12,913 nucleotides of DNA. Origin: Akkermansiaceae bacterium. Its GTDB lineage: Bacteria > Verrucomicrobiota > Verrucomicrobiia > Verrucomicrobiales > Akkermansiaceae. A model generated the notes under the pieces. The model was not told the DNA's origin, did no database searches, and was given only the letters and a program-made list of their open reading frames with translations. Shown here piece after piece: positions 5,467 to 12,913 of this stretch. Both the position numbers and the translations under genes were made by a program. How positions within the stretch are numbered: position 1 is the stretch's first letter; each line of letters begins with the position of its first letter. Location of the stretch: assembly GCA_023300205.1 (NCBI GenBank), contig JALZVD010000276.1, forward strand, positions 1-12,913. Reading direction: 5' to 3'.

Positions 5467-7872
5467 ATGAACGTCTCACTCAACTGGCTGAATGACCACC
5501 TGGACCTCAGCAATCACTCTATCCAAGAACTTGATGATCTCCTTACCTTCGCAGGTGTTGAGGTAGAGGGAATACATCAACAGGGTCTTAGTACGGAGCT
5601 TGTGGTGGTGGCACAGATTAAGGAGGTTGCGCAGCATCCAGATGCGGACCGGTTGAAAGTCTGCCAAGTGGATGCAGGAGAGGGTGGCTTACGCCAGATC
5701 GTGTGTGGGGCTCAGAATTATAAGTTAGGTGATAAGGTGCCTTGTGCTCTTCCTGGTGCAGATCTGGGTGGTGGGTTTATTATCAAAGATGGTAAGCTCC
5801 GCGGAGTGGATTCTAAAGGCATGCTTTGTGGTGGGAGTGAGATTGGCATCCCTGATGAGGCGGATGGTCTTCTGATTCTTCCTGAGGATTCAGAGATAGG
5901 TAAGCCATTGATGCAAATGTATGAGTCAGATACGATTATTGAGGTAGAGGTGACTCCTAACAGACCAGATTTACTGAGTCATACGGGTATGGCGCGTGAG
6001 CTATCTGCGCTTACTGGCTTAGAGAGGAAGTTACACACTTATCCGATCTGTGATGATAAGGAATTTCTGAGTTTTGTTTCTCTTTCTGCACCTGAACGCT
6101 GTCCGTTCTATACTGTAGTGAAAATTTCTAATGTGAATGTGACTGAGAGTCCTTCTTGGCTAAAGACAAAGTTAGAGGCGATTGGCCTGAGGCCGGTCAA
6201 TAACATTGTTGATATCACGAATTATGTTCTTCATGAATTAGGTCATCCTCTGCATGCGTTTGATGCTGCTATGGTGGATCAGAAGTTGGATATCCGTTTA
6301 GCGAAAGATGGTGAGGCGTTCACTGCATTGACTGGTGATGAATATAGTCTAACAGGTGATGATCTTGTTATTTCTGATGCTTCTGGTAGCGCACTGGCTC
6401 TGGCTGGTGTTATGGGAGGTGAGGACAGTGGAGTGACTGAAACTACGACTGATATTATCTTAGAGTCTGCGTATTTCACTCCTTCCTTTATCCGTAGGAC
6501 TTCTAGGCGAACTGGGCTTAGTTCTGATTCATCGTATCGATTTGAGCGTGGGACGGACTCACAGAATGTTCTTACGGCATCATCTTATGCGGCGAGGATG
6601 ATCACTGATATAGCGGGTGGTGAAATTTCTGGCCATACTCTAACAGCTGGCGAAGCGCCAACTCTAGTGGAGCCTGTGCAGCTGGATACTAAGAAGTTGG
6701 ATCAGCTTATGGGTGGTAGTATTTCACTTGAGGGAGCTAAGCTTATTCTTCGTAAGTTAGGTCTCATTGAGCGTAATGGTAACGTGTGGGAAATACCTCA
6801 TTATCGCTTGGACCTTAGCCGTCATATTGATCTTGTGGAAGAGATTGCACGGGTGCACGGTTTGGAGAATGTGGCTTCTCGTTATGGTGGGGCTTATGTG
6901 GCTGAGAGTGATGTTGATCAGACGTATGATTATCAATTGGCTGTCAAAAAGCATCTTGCGGCACTGGGTCTCTATGAGACGCAGACGATGAAGTTAATCG
7001 CGCATGATGCGACTGATAATACGATCGCGAAGATTTCTGATGGGTTACCGCTTAGGCCGCTTGTTGAAGGTGATGTGATTCAGGTGAAGCTTCCTCTTAG
7101 TGAGGATCACGCGATTATGCGACCTAGTTTGGTTCCTGGCTTGGTGGCTACTGCGGCTAGAAATATTCGGCAAGGAGCGAAGTCTTTACGCTTTTTTGAG
7201 ATAGGGAAGCAGTTCCGTAACGCGGGTGGTGGTAAGGCAAAGGATCTGGAGGCTGAGTCTTTAGCATTACTAATCTCTGGTGATAGGGCTCCATCTAACT
7301 GGGCGAATAAGCGACCTAGTATTTATGATTTATTTGATCTGAAGGCGATTATTTCAGGGTTGTTGCCTAATGCTACGATTCAGTTAAAGTTGCGTGAGCG
7401 AGATGGATTTATTCTCTCTGCGGATGTGCTAGCTGATGATAAGCCTTGTGGAGTATTTGCTCAGCTTAGCCCGTCACGATGCCGTGAGTTAGATTCAACT
7501 TCACCGATTTATGTTGCTGAGCTAGACATTAAGAAGCTTCAGCAACTTAGTACTGGTGTGATGAAAGTGATTGAGCTGGCGCAGTTTCCTGGTTCGAGTA
7601 GAGATGCGGCGATGGAGGCATCAGTGACGTTGACGAATACACAGGTGGAGCAGGCGATTAAGAAGCATAATGAGTCTCTCCTGGTCAGTTATCATTGTTT
7701 TGATGTCTTTACGGATCCTAGCGGTGAGAAGCTTGCTGCGGATAAGAAGTCTATTGCTTATAGTTTTCATTACCGTTCACCGCAGAAGACACTTAAGTCT
7801 AAAGAAGTGGATGCGGCTCATAGGGGTCTATTGGACCATTTAGAGAAGACTTTGGGGGTGAGCTACCGTTAA
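5467..7872 (+). CDS. pheT: Phenylalanyl-tRNA synthetase beta subunit
   Basis: PheT is the large subunit of the alpha2-beta2 enzyme that charges tRNA-Phe; it binds the tRNA and edits mischarged tyrosine. The 801-residue length is standard for the long bacterial form. An N-terminal strand-helix unit (MNVSLNWLNDHLDL) is followed by the EMAP/OB tRNA-binding domain (about 41-150). The B3/B4 editing domain is at about 210-385, with GLRPVNNIVDITNYVLHELG (240-259). The B5 domain is at about 403-470, with IPHYRLDLSRHIDLVEEIAR. A class-II-like catalytically inactive core lies at about 480-700, and the C-terminal ferredoxin-fold anticodon-binding domain (FPGSSRDAA at 707-715 to the end) closes the protein. 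pheS, often immediately upstream, is absent here, so the two subunits are encoded apart. The start ATG lacks a Shine-Dalgarno site. The stop is followed directly by eight G and then a shared hairpin. Confidence 0.98.
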   Translation: MNVSLNWLNDHLDLSNHSIQELDDLLTFAGVEVEGIHQQGLSTELVVVAQIKEVAQHPDADRLKVCQVDAGEGGLRQIVCGAQNYKLGDKVPCALPGADLGGGFIIKDGKLRGVDSKGMLCGGSEIGIPDEADGLLILPEDSEIGKPLMQMYESDTIIEVEVTPNRPDLLSHTGMARELSALTGLERKLHTYPICDDKEFLSFVSLSAPERCPFYTVVKISNVNVTESPSWLKTKLEAIGLRPVNNIVDITNYVLHELGHPLHAFDAAMVDQKLDIRLAKDGEAFTALTGDEYSLTGDDLVISDASGSALALAGVMGGEDSGVTETTTDIILESAYFTPSFIRRTSRRTGLSSDSSYRFERGTDSQNVLTASSYAARMITDIAGGEISGHTLTAGEAPTLVEPVQLDTKKLDQLMGGSISLEGAKLILRKLGLIERNGNVWEIPHYRLDLSRHIDLVEEIARVHGLENVASRYGGAYVAESDVDQTYDYQLAVKKHLAALGLYETQTMKLIAHDATDNTIAKISDGLPLRPLVEGDVIQVKLPLSEDHAIMRPSLVPGLVATAARNIRQGAKSLRFFEIGKQFRNAGGGKAKDLEAESLALLISGDRAPSNWANKRPSIYDLFDLKAIISGLLPNATIQLKLRERDGFILSADVLADDKPCGVFAQLSPSRCRELDSTSPIYVAELDIKKLQQLSTGVMKVIELAQFPGSSRDAAMEASVTLTNTQVEQAIKKHNESLLVSYHCFDVFTDPSGEKLAADKKSIAYSFHYRSPQKTLKSKEVDAAHRGLLDHLEKTLGVSYR

Positions 7873-7889
7873 GGGGGGGGAGGTGATCT

Positions 7890-7918
7890 TCACTCTAGCC
7901 GTAGTTTTTCTAGAGTGA
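7890..7918. terminator. Candidate bidirectional hairpin between pheT and the amidase gene
   Basis: TCACTCTAG (7890-7898) and CTAGAGTGA (7910-7918) form a perfect 9-bp stem with an 11-base loop, located where two convergent genes end. The right arm includes the amidase stop codon. Neither strand has a U-tract immediately after the stem, so termination would be inefficient or factor-assisted. Its position suggests that it acts as a 3'-end structure for both transcripts. Confidence 0.4.
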
Positions 7919-8869
7919 GCTAGAGTCGCTAGGTCTTGAAAGTGGTTTGTTGAGTGGTTCTGGGAGTTTGCCCATGCCTTTATCTCCTAGGCGGTTTTGG
8001 TCTTTCAGAGCATTTGCTAGGGCAGTTGCCATTTGGTCTCTGTAGCTAGCTTGTGATAGTAGACTTCTTTCTGAGCTGTTTGATAGATAGCCGATTTCTA
8101 CTAATACGGAGGGGATTTGTGGATTACGAGTGAGTCTTAGGCGTCTTCTTACTAGTCCACGGCTTTTTTCTATGGGGCTGACTGCTGCCATTGCTTGCTG
8201 CATGCGCTTGGCCAAACTGTAGCTGTCTACACGGAAATAATATGTCTCTGGGCCCCTCACGTAGCTGGTGCTAGAGTGGTTTAGGTGAATACTGACTAGG
8301 ACGGCATCATCAAACTTCTTGGTGGCGTTTACGCGGCCATCAAGGCTGACGAAGTAATCACCATTTCTGATGAATACGGCCTTGAAGCTGCCTCTGAGTT
8401 TTTCTTTAAGTTTACGAGCAATATCTAGAGCTAGTTTTTTTTCTGAAACTCCATTTACGATGGCGCCTGAGTCTTTTCCTCCGTGGCCGGCATCGATGAT
8501 GACGGTGCTGAAGTTCTTGGGTCCAGGTTTATGGCCTAGAGCGTCTTTGGTTTTGTTAGTTGAGATGGGTTGATAGGCGGGAGTCTGTTGAGGTGCCTCG
8601 ATGGCTTGTGTCTTGGTTGGTTGTGTCTTGGTTGCGACTTGTTGTGTGTGGGGGACGGAATATCCAGGGGAGTGAGGTAGCTCACGTTCATAGCTTCCGT
8701 AGTAGATAGGGCTTGCGCCGAAATTGTTGAAGTTATTATGGTCACTGTAGTTAGAGCCATTATTAGCTCCATATCCACCGTATCCGCTGCCAGATGAGCA
8801 GGCGCTCAAGATCCATGCTATCAGCGCGGCGACGCTGATCATTCCTAAAATCATCCGTGGAGGTTTCAT
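7910..8869 (-). CDS. Lipoprotein N-acetylmuramoyl-L-alanine amidase (Amidase_3)
   Basis: This enzyme cuts the bond between N-acetylmuramic acid and L-alanine in peptidoglycan and usually acts in cell separation or wall remodelling. Residues 1-24 form a lipoprotein signal (hydrophobic core 7-20, lipobox L-S-A-C with C24). Ser at +2 predicts outer-membrane anchoring by the E. coli rule. A low-complexity Gly/Asn/Tyr-rich and then Gln/Thr/Pro-rich linker (25-118) precedes the catalytic domain (120-292). That domain has all zinc ligands and the catalytic acid of the AmiC/LytC fold: H129 in IIDAGHGGKDSGA, E143 in GVSEKKLAL, H195 in VSIHLN and E258 in VLVEIGYLSN. There is no AMIN, LysM or SH3b domain, so the lipid anchor and linker probably set its location. 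The gene converges on pheT and lies 197 bases downstream of the large fusion gene on the same strand. Product certainty is high; a gene symbol would be a guess. Confidence 0.93.
   Translation of the reverse strand: MKPPRMILGMISVAALIAWILSACSSGSGYGGYGANNGSNYSDHNNFNNFGASPIYYGSYERELPHSPGYSVPHTQQVATKTQPTKTQAIEAPQQTPAYQPISTNKTKDALGHKPGPKNFSTVIIDAGHGGKDSGAIVNGVSEKKLALDIARKLKEKLRGSFKAVFIRNGDYFVSLDGRVNATKKFDDAVLVSIHLNHSSTSYVRGPETYYFRVDSYSLAKRMQQAMAAVSPIEKSRGLVRRRLRLTRNPQIPSVLVEIGYLSNSSERSLLSQASYRDQMATALANALKDQNRLGDKGMGKLPEPLNKPLSRPSDSSSL
8606..8634 (-). repeat. 15-bp in-frame tandem duplication in the amidase linker
   Basis: The plus-strand unit TTGTGTCTTGGTTG occurs at 8606-8619 and again at 8621-8634, a 15-bp period. 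On the coding strand it gives a doubled T-K-T-Q-(P/A) pattern in the linker between the lipid anchor and the catalytic domain. The period is a multiple of three, so the duplication changes only linker length. It is a minor slippage-type repeat. Confidence 0.75.
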
Positions 8870-9066
8870 AGGCCCAGAAGTTAAAATACGATCTTTGAGA
8901 TGACCAGCGAATAAGAAATTTTTAATATCACTTATGAGTCTTGGTTTTATTAAGCTGATGGATTGAGCGCCATTTGTAATTGCTAGGGAAAAAGGCTTCT
9001 ATGGATTAGAGTGATTCAAAATGCAGAACGAGGGTGTGGCTGTTTAGTTGGAGGGTTACTATGGAG
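8870..9066. other. Intergenic gap upstream of the amidase gene
   Basis: This 197-base gap between two minus-strand genes should hold the amidase promoter and the 3' end of the large gene. It is AT-rich (for example TTTTTAATATCACTTATGAG near 8919-8938). I see no convincing -35/-10 pair, no intrinsic terminator for the large gene and no open frame worth calling. Confidence 0.5.
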
Positions 9067-12000
9067 CTATTCTACGATCATGACTCCTTGCATGACTCTC
9101 CAGTGACCTGGGAATGTGCATAGGTATGGGTATGTTCCAGGAGTGTTAGGAGCTTTGAATTTTAGCTCTTCATTTTGGTTAGGGTTCACTAGCTTGGAGG
9201 CATGGAGGACGTCTTTTGAATCTGGGACGTATGCTTTTTTGATGCTGTCTGGATCTCCTGACATTTGGTCAGCAAGTGCGCCGACTGTCTCTTTGCTACC
9301 GGGGGCAAGGATGATGATGTTGTGGAGCATGCTGTCTGGGTTCTCAAAGATGAGGCGGATGTCTGAGCCTGCTTTTACTCGGAATTCTGTGGGTGAGAAT
9401 TTCATTTGATGTGGGACTGCCTGGATGCGGACTGCTCCTGCGAATTTCTCTTGGCTTTTCTGGTATTCTTTTTCTAGCTTGGCGAGTGTTTTGTTGCTGT
9501 TAGAGTATGTGGCATCTGATAGTGCTTCTCCGATGGGGTCGTAGACGTAGATATTTTGTTTGTTTGGTTTTTTAAGGTTGTTGATTTTGACGTCGATGAC
9601 GTTGATTCCTTTTTTAAGTAGCATGGCTACTTGCTGGTCTTTACTCCAGCGCTCGTTGTCTGAGAGAAGGAGTGTGCCGTTTACGCTGATTTCGATGTAG
9701 TTAAAGACTGTGCTGAGTATGGCAGGTTGCTCTTTGTTAGACTTGATGAAGGTGCGGTACGTTCCGTTGTTAAAGCCGGTTTTGTTGTTGTTCTGGTGTA
9801 TTGAGGGAGCTTTTTTCCCTGTTGGGTCTATGAAGTTCCAGAAAGGTACGTTTGCTTGAGGGGAAATAGAGATGACTGGGATGCTTCTGTCTTTATGCGA
9901 AGCGGTGCCATTTTCTAAATCGATGAGCATTTGTTTTGCTACCTTGTTTTGGTTACTAGGTTTAAGTTCTTTTACTAGGTCAATGATGTCTGGCAGTTCT
10001 TTTTGCATGTGTGCGATGGCGTCAATGAGTGCGATGTGGACTCGTGGGTGGGTGTCTTTGAGTATGTTCCTTAGTTGTTGAGTTGGAGCAGGGAGTCTAT
10101 CTGCTTGGAGGCGGATAGTGTGAATGGCTGCAACTCTTATGTGTGGTGATGTAGAGGTGAGCAGGATGTCGATGAGCTTGGGGTAGGTTTTACCAAGTCC
10201 TTCGGCGACGAAGACTGCTTCGAGTATGGATTGATGATAGGAGGGGTCATTTTTATCAAGTGATGCGACCCATGATTCTAGTGCTTTTAGTCCTTCTTCA
10301 CCGTGTTTGCGGATCTCGATTCTGGTGTGGTTTCTCACTAGGTCATTGGTGTGTGTGAGAAGTTTACAGAGTGTGGTGGGTTGTTCGCCGATGATGTCTG
10401 GATAGGTTTTCTGAATGGGGTTGTTTTTATTGGTGATTCTCCAGATTCTTCCGTGATCGTGATCCCAGTTTGGGTCACGCATGCTGTGTTGAGCGTGGCC
10501 GATGATGGGGCTACAGAAGTCAGAGATGTAGAGAGCTTCATCCATGCCGAATGCGAGGGCGGCGGGTCTGAAGGCTGGATTTGGGGAGCTAAGGAGATTT
10601 AGTTTTTTCTCAGTTGTTATCTGCCCGCTATCGATGTTGGTCTTGGTGATGGATACGGTGTAGTTTCCTAGTAAGGATGCGGAGGCGATACCTTGCTGGT
10701 ATTCTAGTGGGAAGTTTCTGCTGGAGATGATGGTGGCTGCTGATCCTTTGCCGTAGGCGAGAATCTGACCATATTTGAATGGGTGGTAAACGCCGAGTGG
10801 TGTCCAGGTAAGCATGAGGGTGTCGACTACGATACCGTCTCCGTACATTTGGTAGTTTGTTCCCCATTGGTCAAATGTAGGTTGCCAAGGGTTAGGGATG
10901 GCGCTTTGCCATTCTGTTCTGATTTCACCTGTATTAAGGTCATGTCTGTAGGTGGTGGCGTCTATTCCTCTTTGGACTCCGTGGGGGGTTTCTAGTTGTG
11001 ATCTGTGGAAGACTCCGTCTGAAAAGATGATGCTGCCATAGTTGTCTGCTGCTAGCATGCCGCCGTGGTGTGAGTCCGTCATGTCGATGCCTCTGATGAG
11101 TTCTTCTAGTGAGTCTGCGATGTCATCACCATTTTTGTCTATTCCGAGAAGGTGTCTAGGCTGGGCTGATATGATGGGGCCTTTGTGGTGGAAGGTGATG
11201 CCGTCTAGGGCATCAAATCCGTCAGCGTAGATGGTGGACTTATCTGCTTTTCCGTCTTTGTCTGTGTCTTCTAAGATGATGATTTTATCTTCTTGAGGGA
11301 GTCCTGGGACAGTGTGTGGAAATGATGGCATGGTGACGACCCAGAGGCGGCCTTTGGCGTCAAAGGCGATTTGAACGGGGTTGCGTAATTCGGGGAAGTC
11401 TTCTTCTGAAGCGAAGAGTGAGACTTGGTAGTCATCGGCTACTTTGAACTCAGCCATTGCTTCTTTTGGAGATTTGATGATACCGGTTCCTCTTCTTGCG
11501 TTTTTGCCTTTGATGGCTGCGAGTGGAGGGAGTGATGGTTTGTCTTGTGAGCTGAATGTTAGAGAAGGGTCAGCGAGTAGTTTGTTGATGATGATTTCTG
11601 ACTGCTCTAGGAGCTGGTAGTAGCGGGGGATTTCTACGCGGTATTCTTCTGGGCGCTGCCTGACTCCGAAATAGACTACAGAGTTTTTAGGACGAGTGAT
11701 TGCTGCGACGTAGTTATGTTTCTGGCTGGCGGCTTGGGCGATCTGCTCAAGGTGTGTGTTATTGGTTGTGTTGGTGTCTGTTTTGGTGATCTGATCAGCG
11801 ATAGCTTTTGCAATGATTTTATTTCCTTTTTCATTGAGGTGTATGCCATTGGTGGTGAGTGGTTCTTTTGATTCAGCATAGGCTTCTCTGGATGGTGTAT
11901 GGGCATCGATAAACCTGGTATTGTATTGTGCTTTATTTTCGATGGCTAGTTCTTTGATGGCATTGGTGTAGAGCTTTAGGTTTTTGGCTAGTGCTTCTTT

Positions 12001-12501
12001 GGTGATGATGGGCTGGTTGCTTGATTGGAGGAGTCTTTTGCCTGTGGTTTTAGGGTATTGTTCTGTGTCTAGTGCGATGGGTGAGAGGAGGATGAATGAG
12101 GCTTGTGGATGAGTGACGGCTAGTTGCTTTAGGTGTGAGCGGTATTGCGCTATGAAGTCTTCTATTCCTTCGGCTCCGTGGAAGGCTTCGTTCATACCAT
12201 ATCCTAGGACGATGGTGTTTGATTTCCATTGGTCTAGGATTTTAGTGAGGTGCCTGATGTAGCCTTCTGGGCGGAGGCGGTAACCTACTTCATCACCTGT
12301 CCAGGCCATGCTGCGTATGTTTAGGGGAGCTTGGTTATTTACTTTTCTGGAGAGTTGGATACGGGCCTCTAGCTGACCATTTTCTAGTAGCCGCTCTACC
12401 ATGGAATTACCATAGAAGAGGATGGTGTTGTTAGGGTCTGTAGCGCCTTGTGAGATATTTACGCTTAGAAGAGTTGAGAGTGAGAGTAATAGTTTCCACA
12501 T
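9067..12501 (-). CDS. Secreted fusion: SGNH hydrolase, PVC quinoprotein-like dehydrogenase, HEAT repeats, azurin-like copper domain
   Basis: The product has 1144 residues. Residues 1-20 form a signal peptide, probably cut after S-Q-G-A. Residues 26-238 are an SGNH/GDSL hydrolase-like domain: G-N-S at 31-33 (Ser33 as nucleophile), GYGMNE at 100-105 and NGIH at 218-221. About 350-692 is the PVC-specific membrane-bound dehydrogenase-like beta-propeller (TIGR02604 type). It has Asp-rich calcium-like loops (D412-T-D-K-D-G-K-A-D420 and D455-K-N-G-D-D), DSHHGG at 476-481, FHRSQ at 498-502 and PIIGHAQHSMRDPN at 665-678. About 700-862 is HEAT-like helical repeat. About 885-990 is a beta-sandwich that may bind carbohydrate. 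About 1023-1144 is a type-1 copper domain with H1060, C1128, H1133 and M1137 in the azurin C-x4-H-x3-M spacing. No CxxCH heme motif is present, although many PVC relatives carry one. A plausible role is periplasmic attack on an acylated sugar coupled to oxidation; the substrate is unknown. Confidence 0.88.
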   Translation of the reverse strand: MWKLLLSLSTLLSVNISQGATDPNNTILFYGNSMVERLLENGQLEARIQLSRKVNNQAPLNIRSMAWTGDEVGYRLRPEGYIRHLTKILDQWKSNTIVLGYGMNEAFHGAEGIEDFIAQYRSHLKQLAVTHPQASFILLSPIALDTEQYPKTTGKRLLQSSNQPIITKEALAKNLKLYTNAIKELAIENKAQYNTRFIDAHTPSREAYAESKEPLTTNGIHLNEKGNKIIAKAIADQITKTDTNTTNNTHLEQIAQAASQKHNYVAAITRPKNSVVYFGVRQRPEEYRVEIPRYYQLLEQSEIIINKLLADPSLTFSSQDKPSLPPLAAIKGKNARRGTGIIKSPKEAMAEFKVADDYQVSLFASEEDFPELRNPVQIAFDAKGRLWVVTMPSFPHTVPGLPQEDKIIILEDTDKDGKADKSTIYADGFDALDGITFHHKGPIISAQPRHLLGIDKNGDDIADSLEELIRGIDMTDSHHGGMLAADNYGSIIFSDGVFHRSQLETPHGVQRGIDATTYRHDLNTGEIRTEWQSAIPNPWQPTFDQWGTNYQMYGDGIVVDTLMLTWTPLGVYHPFKYGQILAYGKGSAATIISSRNFPLEYQQGIASASLLGNYTVSITKTNIDSGQITTEKKLNLLSSPNPAFRPAALAFGMDEALYISDFCSPIIGHAQHSMRDPNWDHDHGRIWRITNKNNPIQKTYPDIIGEQPTTLCKLLTHTNDLVRNHTRIEIRKHGEEGLKALESWVASLDKNDPSYHQSILEAVFVAEGLGKTYPKLIDILLTSTSPHIRVAAIHTIRLQADRLPAPTQQLRNILKDTHPRVHIALIDAIAHMQKELPDIIDLVKELKPSNQNKVAKQMLIDLENGTASHKDRSIPVISISPQANVPFWNFIDPTGKKAPSIHQNNNKTGFNNGTYRTFIKSNKEQPAILSTVFNYIEISVNGTLLLSDNERWSKDQQVAMLLKKGINVIDVKINNLKKPNKQNIYVYDPIGEALSDATYSNSNKTLAKLEKEYQKSQEKFAGAVRIQAVPHQMKFSPTEFRVKAGSDIRLIFENPDSMLHNIIILAPGSKETVGALADQMSGDPDSIKKAYVPDSKDVLHASKLVNPNQNEELKFKAPNTPGTYPYLCTFPGHWRVMQGVMIVE

Positions 12502-12741
12502 AGTTGAAATTTACGGATTTAGGGATGAGAGTCTATCAATTATTTTTAGGATTCTCATTCAAAGATCTAGCTTCATCGAAGAGGTCGCCTGATTTTGTGC
12601 GTTTCATTTATTTTTCAGGTGGGATTTCTTGTGGTTTTTCTTTACTTCATGATGTGGAGTTCATAATTGTTTGTGAGTTACTGGTTGTCTTTTTGATGGG
12701 CGGCTGGATCTGTATCATTACCACTTTAGAATAATAAAAAG
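12502..12741. promoter_or_regulatory. Divergent intergenic region
   Basis: This 240-base gap lies between the minus-strand fusion gene and the plus-strand acidic-protein gene, so promoters for both should be here. It is AT-rich. On the minus strand TTGAAT near 12560 is followed by an A/T-rich run, but no good -10 hexamer stands at the right spacing. A plus-strand frame of 76 codons starting with TTG crosses most of it; it has no ribosome binding site and no recognisable family, and I do not call it. Confidence 0.35.
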
Positions 12742-12913
12742 ATGTTAGGAAATAAGGTTTCTCAGTTTCTCAGAAGACGGTATTTAGTGGGCTCTAGTGT
12801 TGAGGGTAGTGTTGAGGCTGAGGAGGCTTTCGATGAAGTTGTTGAGGAGGATCTTAAATCAGAAATGGAGCCAGAGCTTAAACCAGAGGCTGAGTTAATA
12901 ACGAATGAGGTAG
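12742..12913 (+). CDS. N-terminal part of an acidic protein of unknown function, cut by the right edge
   Basis: An ATG at 12742 opens a frame that remains open for 57 codons to the edge. It begins MLGNKVSQFLRRRYLVGSS, a short basic amphipathic segment with three consecutive arginines. From residue 21 it becomes strongly acidic (V-E-G-S-V-E-A-E-E-A-F-D-E-V-V-E-E-D-L), with repeated E-x-E-P-E-L-K-P-E-A-E. A basic helix followed by an acidic, probably disordered region is typical of linkers before a downstream domain in cytosolic or membrane-associated proteins, for example FtsY-like or cell-division factors. Nothing visible identifies the family. The start is preceded by an A-rich AATAATAAAAAG and not by a Shine-Dalgarno sequence. 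The frame is likely real because of its length, its composition and the intergenic gap upstream. Confidence 0.6.
   Translation, partial: MLGNKVSQFLRRRYLVGSSVEGSVEAEEAFDEVVEEDLKSEMEPELKPEAELITNEV

Noticed and set aside
7873..7880. Run of eight G directly after the pheT stop, considered as a phase-variable tract
   Set aside because: It lies outside both coding regions, so slippage would not change a reading frame, and it is not in an obvious promoter spacer.
4176..8869. A polysaccharide-modification operon joining the acyltransferase, amidase and SGNH fusion genes
   Set aside because: pheT on the opposite strand separates the acyltransferase gene from the amidase and fusion genes, and the latter two are about 200 bases apart. 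Physical linkage is too weak to claim a shared operon or pathway.
9067..12501. Cytochrome c (CxxCH) domain in the PVC fusion protein
   Set aside because: I checked all cysteines in the chain (663, 712, 1128); none forms CxxCH. The C-terminal domain is a cupredoxin.
12504..12734. Plus-strand frame of 76 codons upstream of the acidic protein
   Set aside because: It uses a TTG start with no ribosome binding site, has unremarkable intergenic composition and matches no family I recognise. The region is better explained as a divergent promoter region.

Overview
The window looks like chromosomal DNA from the phylum Verrucomicrobiota, probably an Akkermansiaceae/Rubritalea-like marine or gut lineage. 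The main support is a 1144-residue secreted protein with the PVC-superphylum dehydrogenase-like domain (D-S-H-H-G-G and P-I-I-G-H-x-Q-H-S-x-R-D-P-N motifs). That family is essentially confined to Planctomycetota and Verrucomicrobiota. The genus is not resolved. No mobile element, rRNA, tRNA or CRISPR array is visible.

Layout, left to right. (1) The first codons of a minus-strand gene with a signal-peptide-like start run off the left edge. (2) A minus-strand translation operon, rpsB then tsf, ends in a strong intrinsic terminator and has a long, structured rpsB leader. (3) Divergent from rpsB are a nitroreductase-family flavoprotein and uvrC on the plus strand, 9 bases apart and probably cotranscribed. 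(4) A membrane acyltransferase (acyltransferase-3 family) on the minus strand overlaps the 3' end of uvrC by 20 bases. (5) pheT lies on the plus strand without pheS. (6) An outer-membrane-type lipoprotein N-acetylmuramoyl-L-alanine amidase converges on pheT. (7) The giant fusion protein lies on the minus strand: SGNH hydrolase, PVC quinoprotein-like propeller, HEAT-like helices, beta-sandwich, azurin-like cupredoxin. (8) An acidic unknown protein begins on the plus strand and is cut by the right edge.

The genes fall into two groups. Housekeeping functions are translation (S2, EF-Ts, PheRS beta) and nucleotide excision repair (UvrC). Envelope and periplasm functions are the acyltransferase, the amidase and the secreted multidomain protein. 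Apart from rpsB-tsf and the nitroreductase-uvrC pair, the genes read as independent units rather than as one pathway.

Two properties span the window. No recognised start codon has a convincing Shine-Dalgarno sequence at normal spacing. The plus strand is richer in G than C whichever strand is coding, which suggests it is the leading replication strand. The observations most worth a second look are the fusion protein, a UvrC that has lost its usual four-cysteine cluster, and the rpsB leader, which has a potential pseudoknot and an exact copy of the 16S anti-Shine-Dalgarno core. I see no clear multi-gene system of a new kind.
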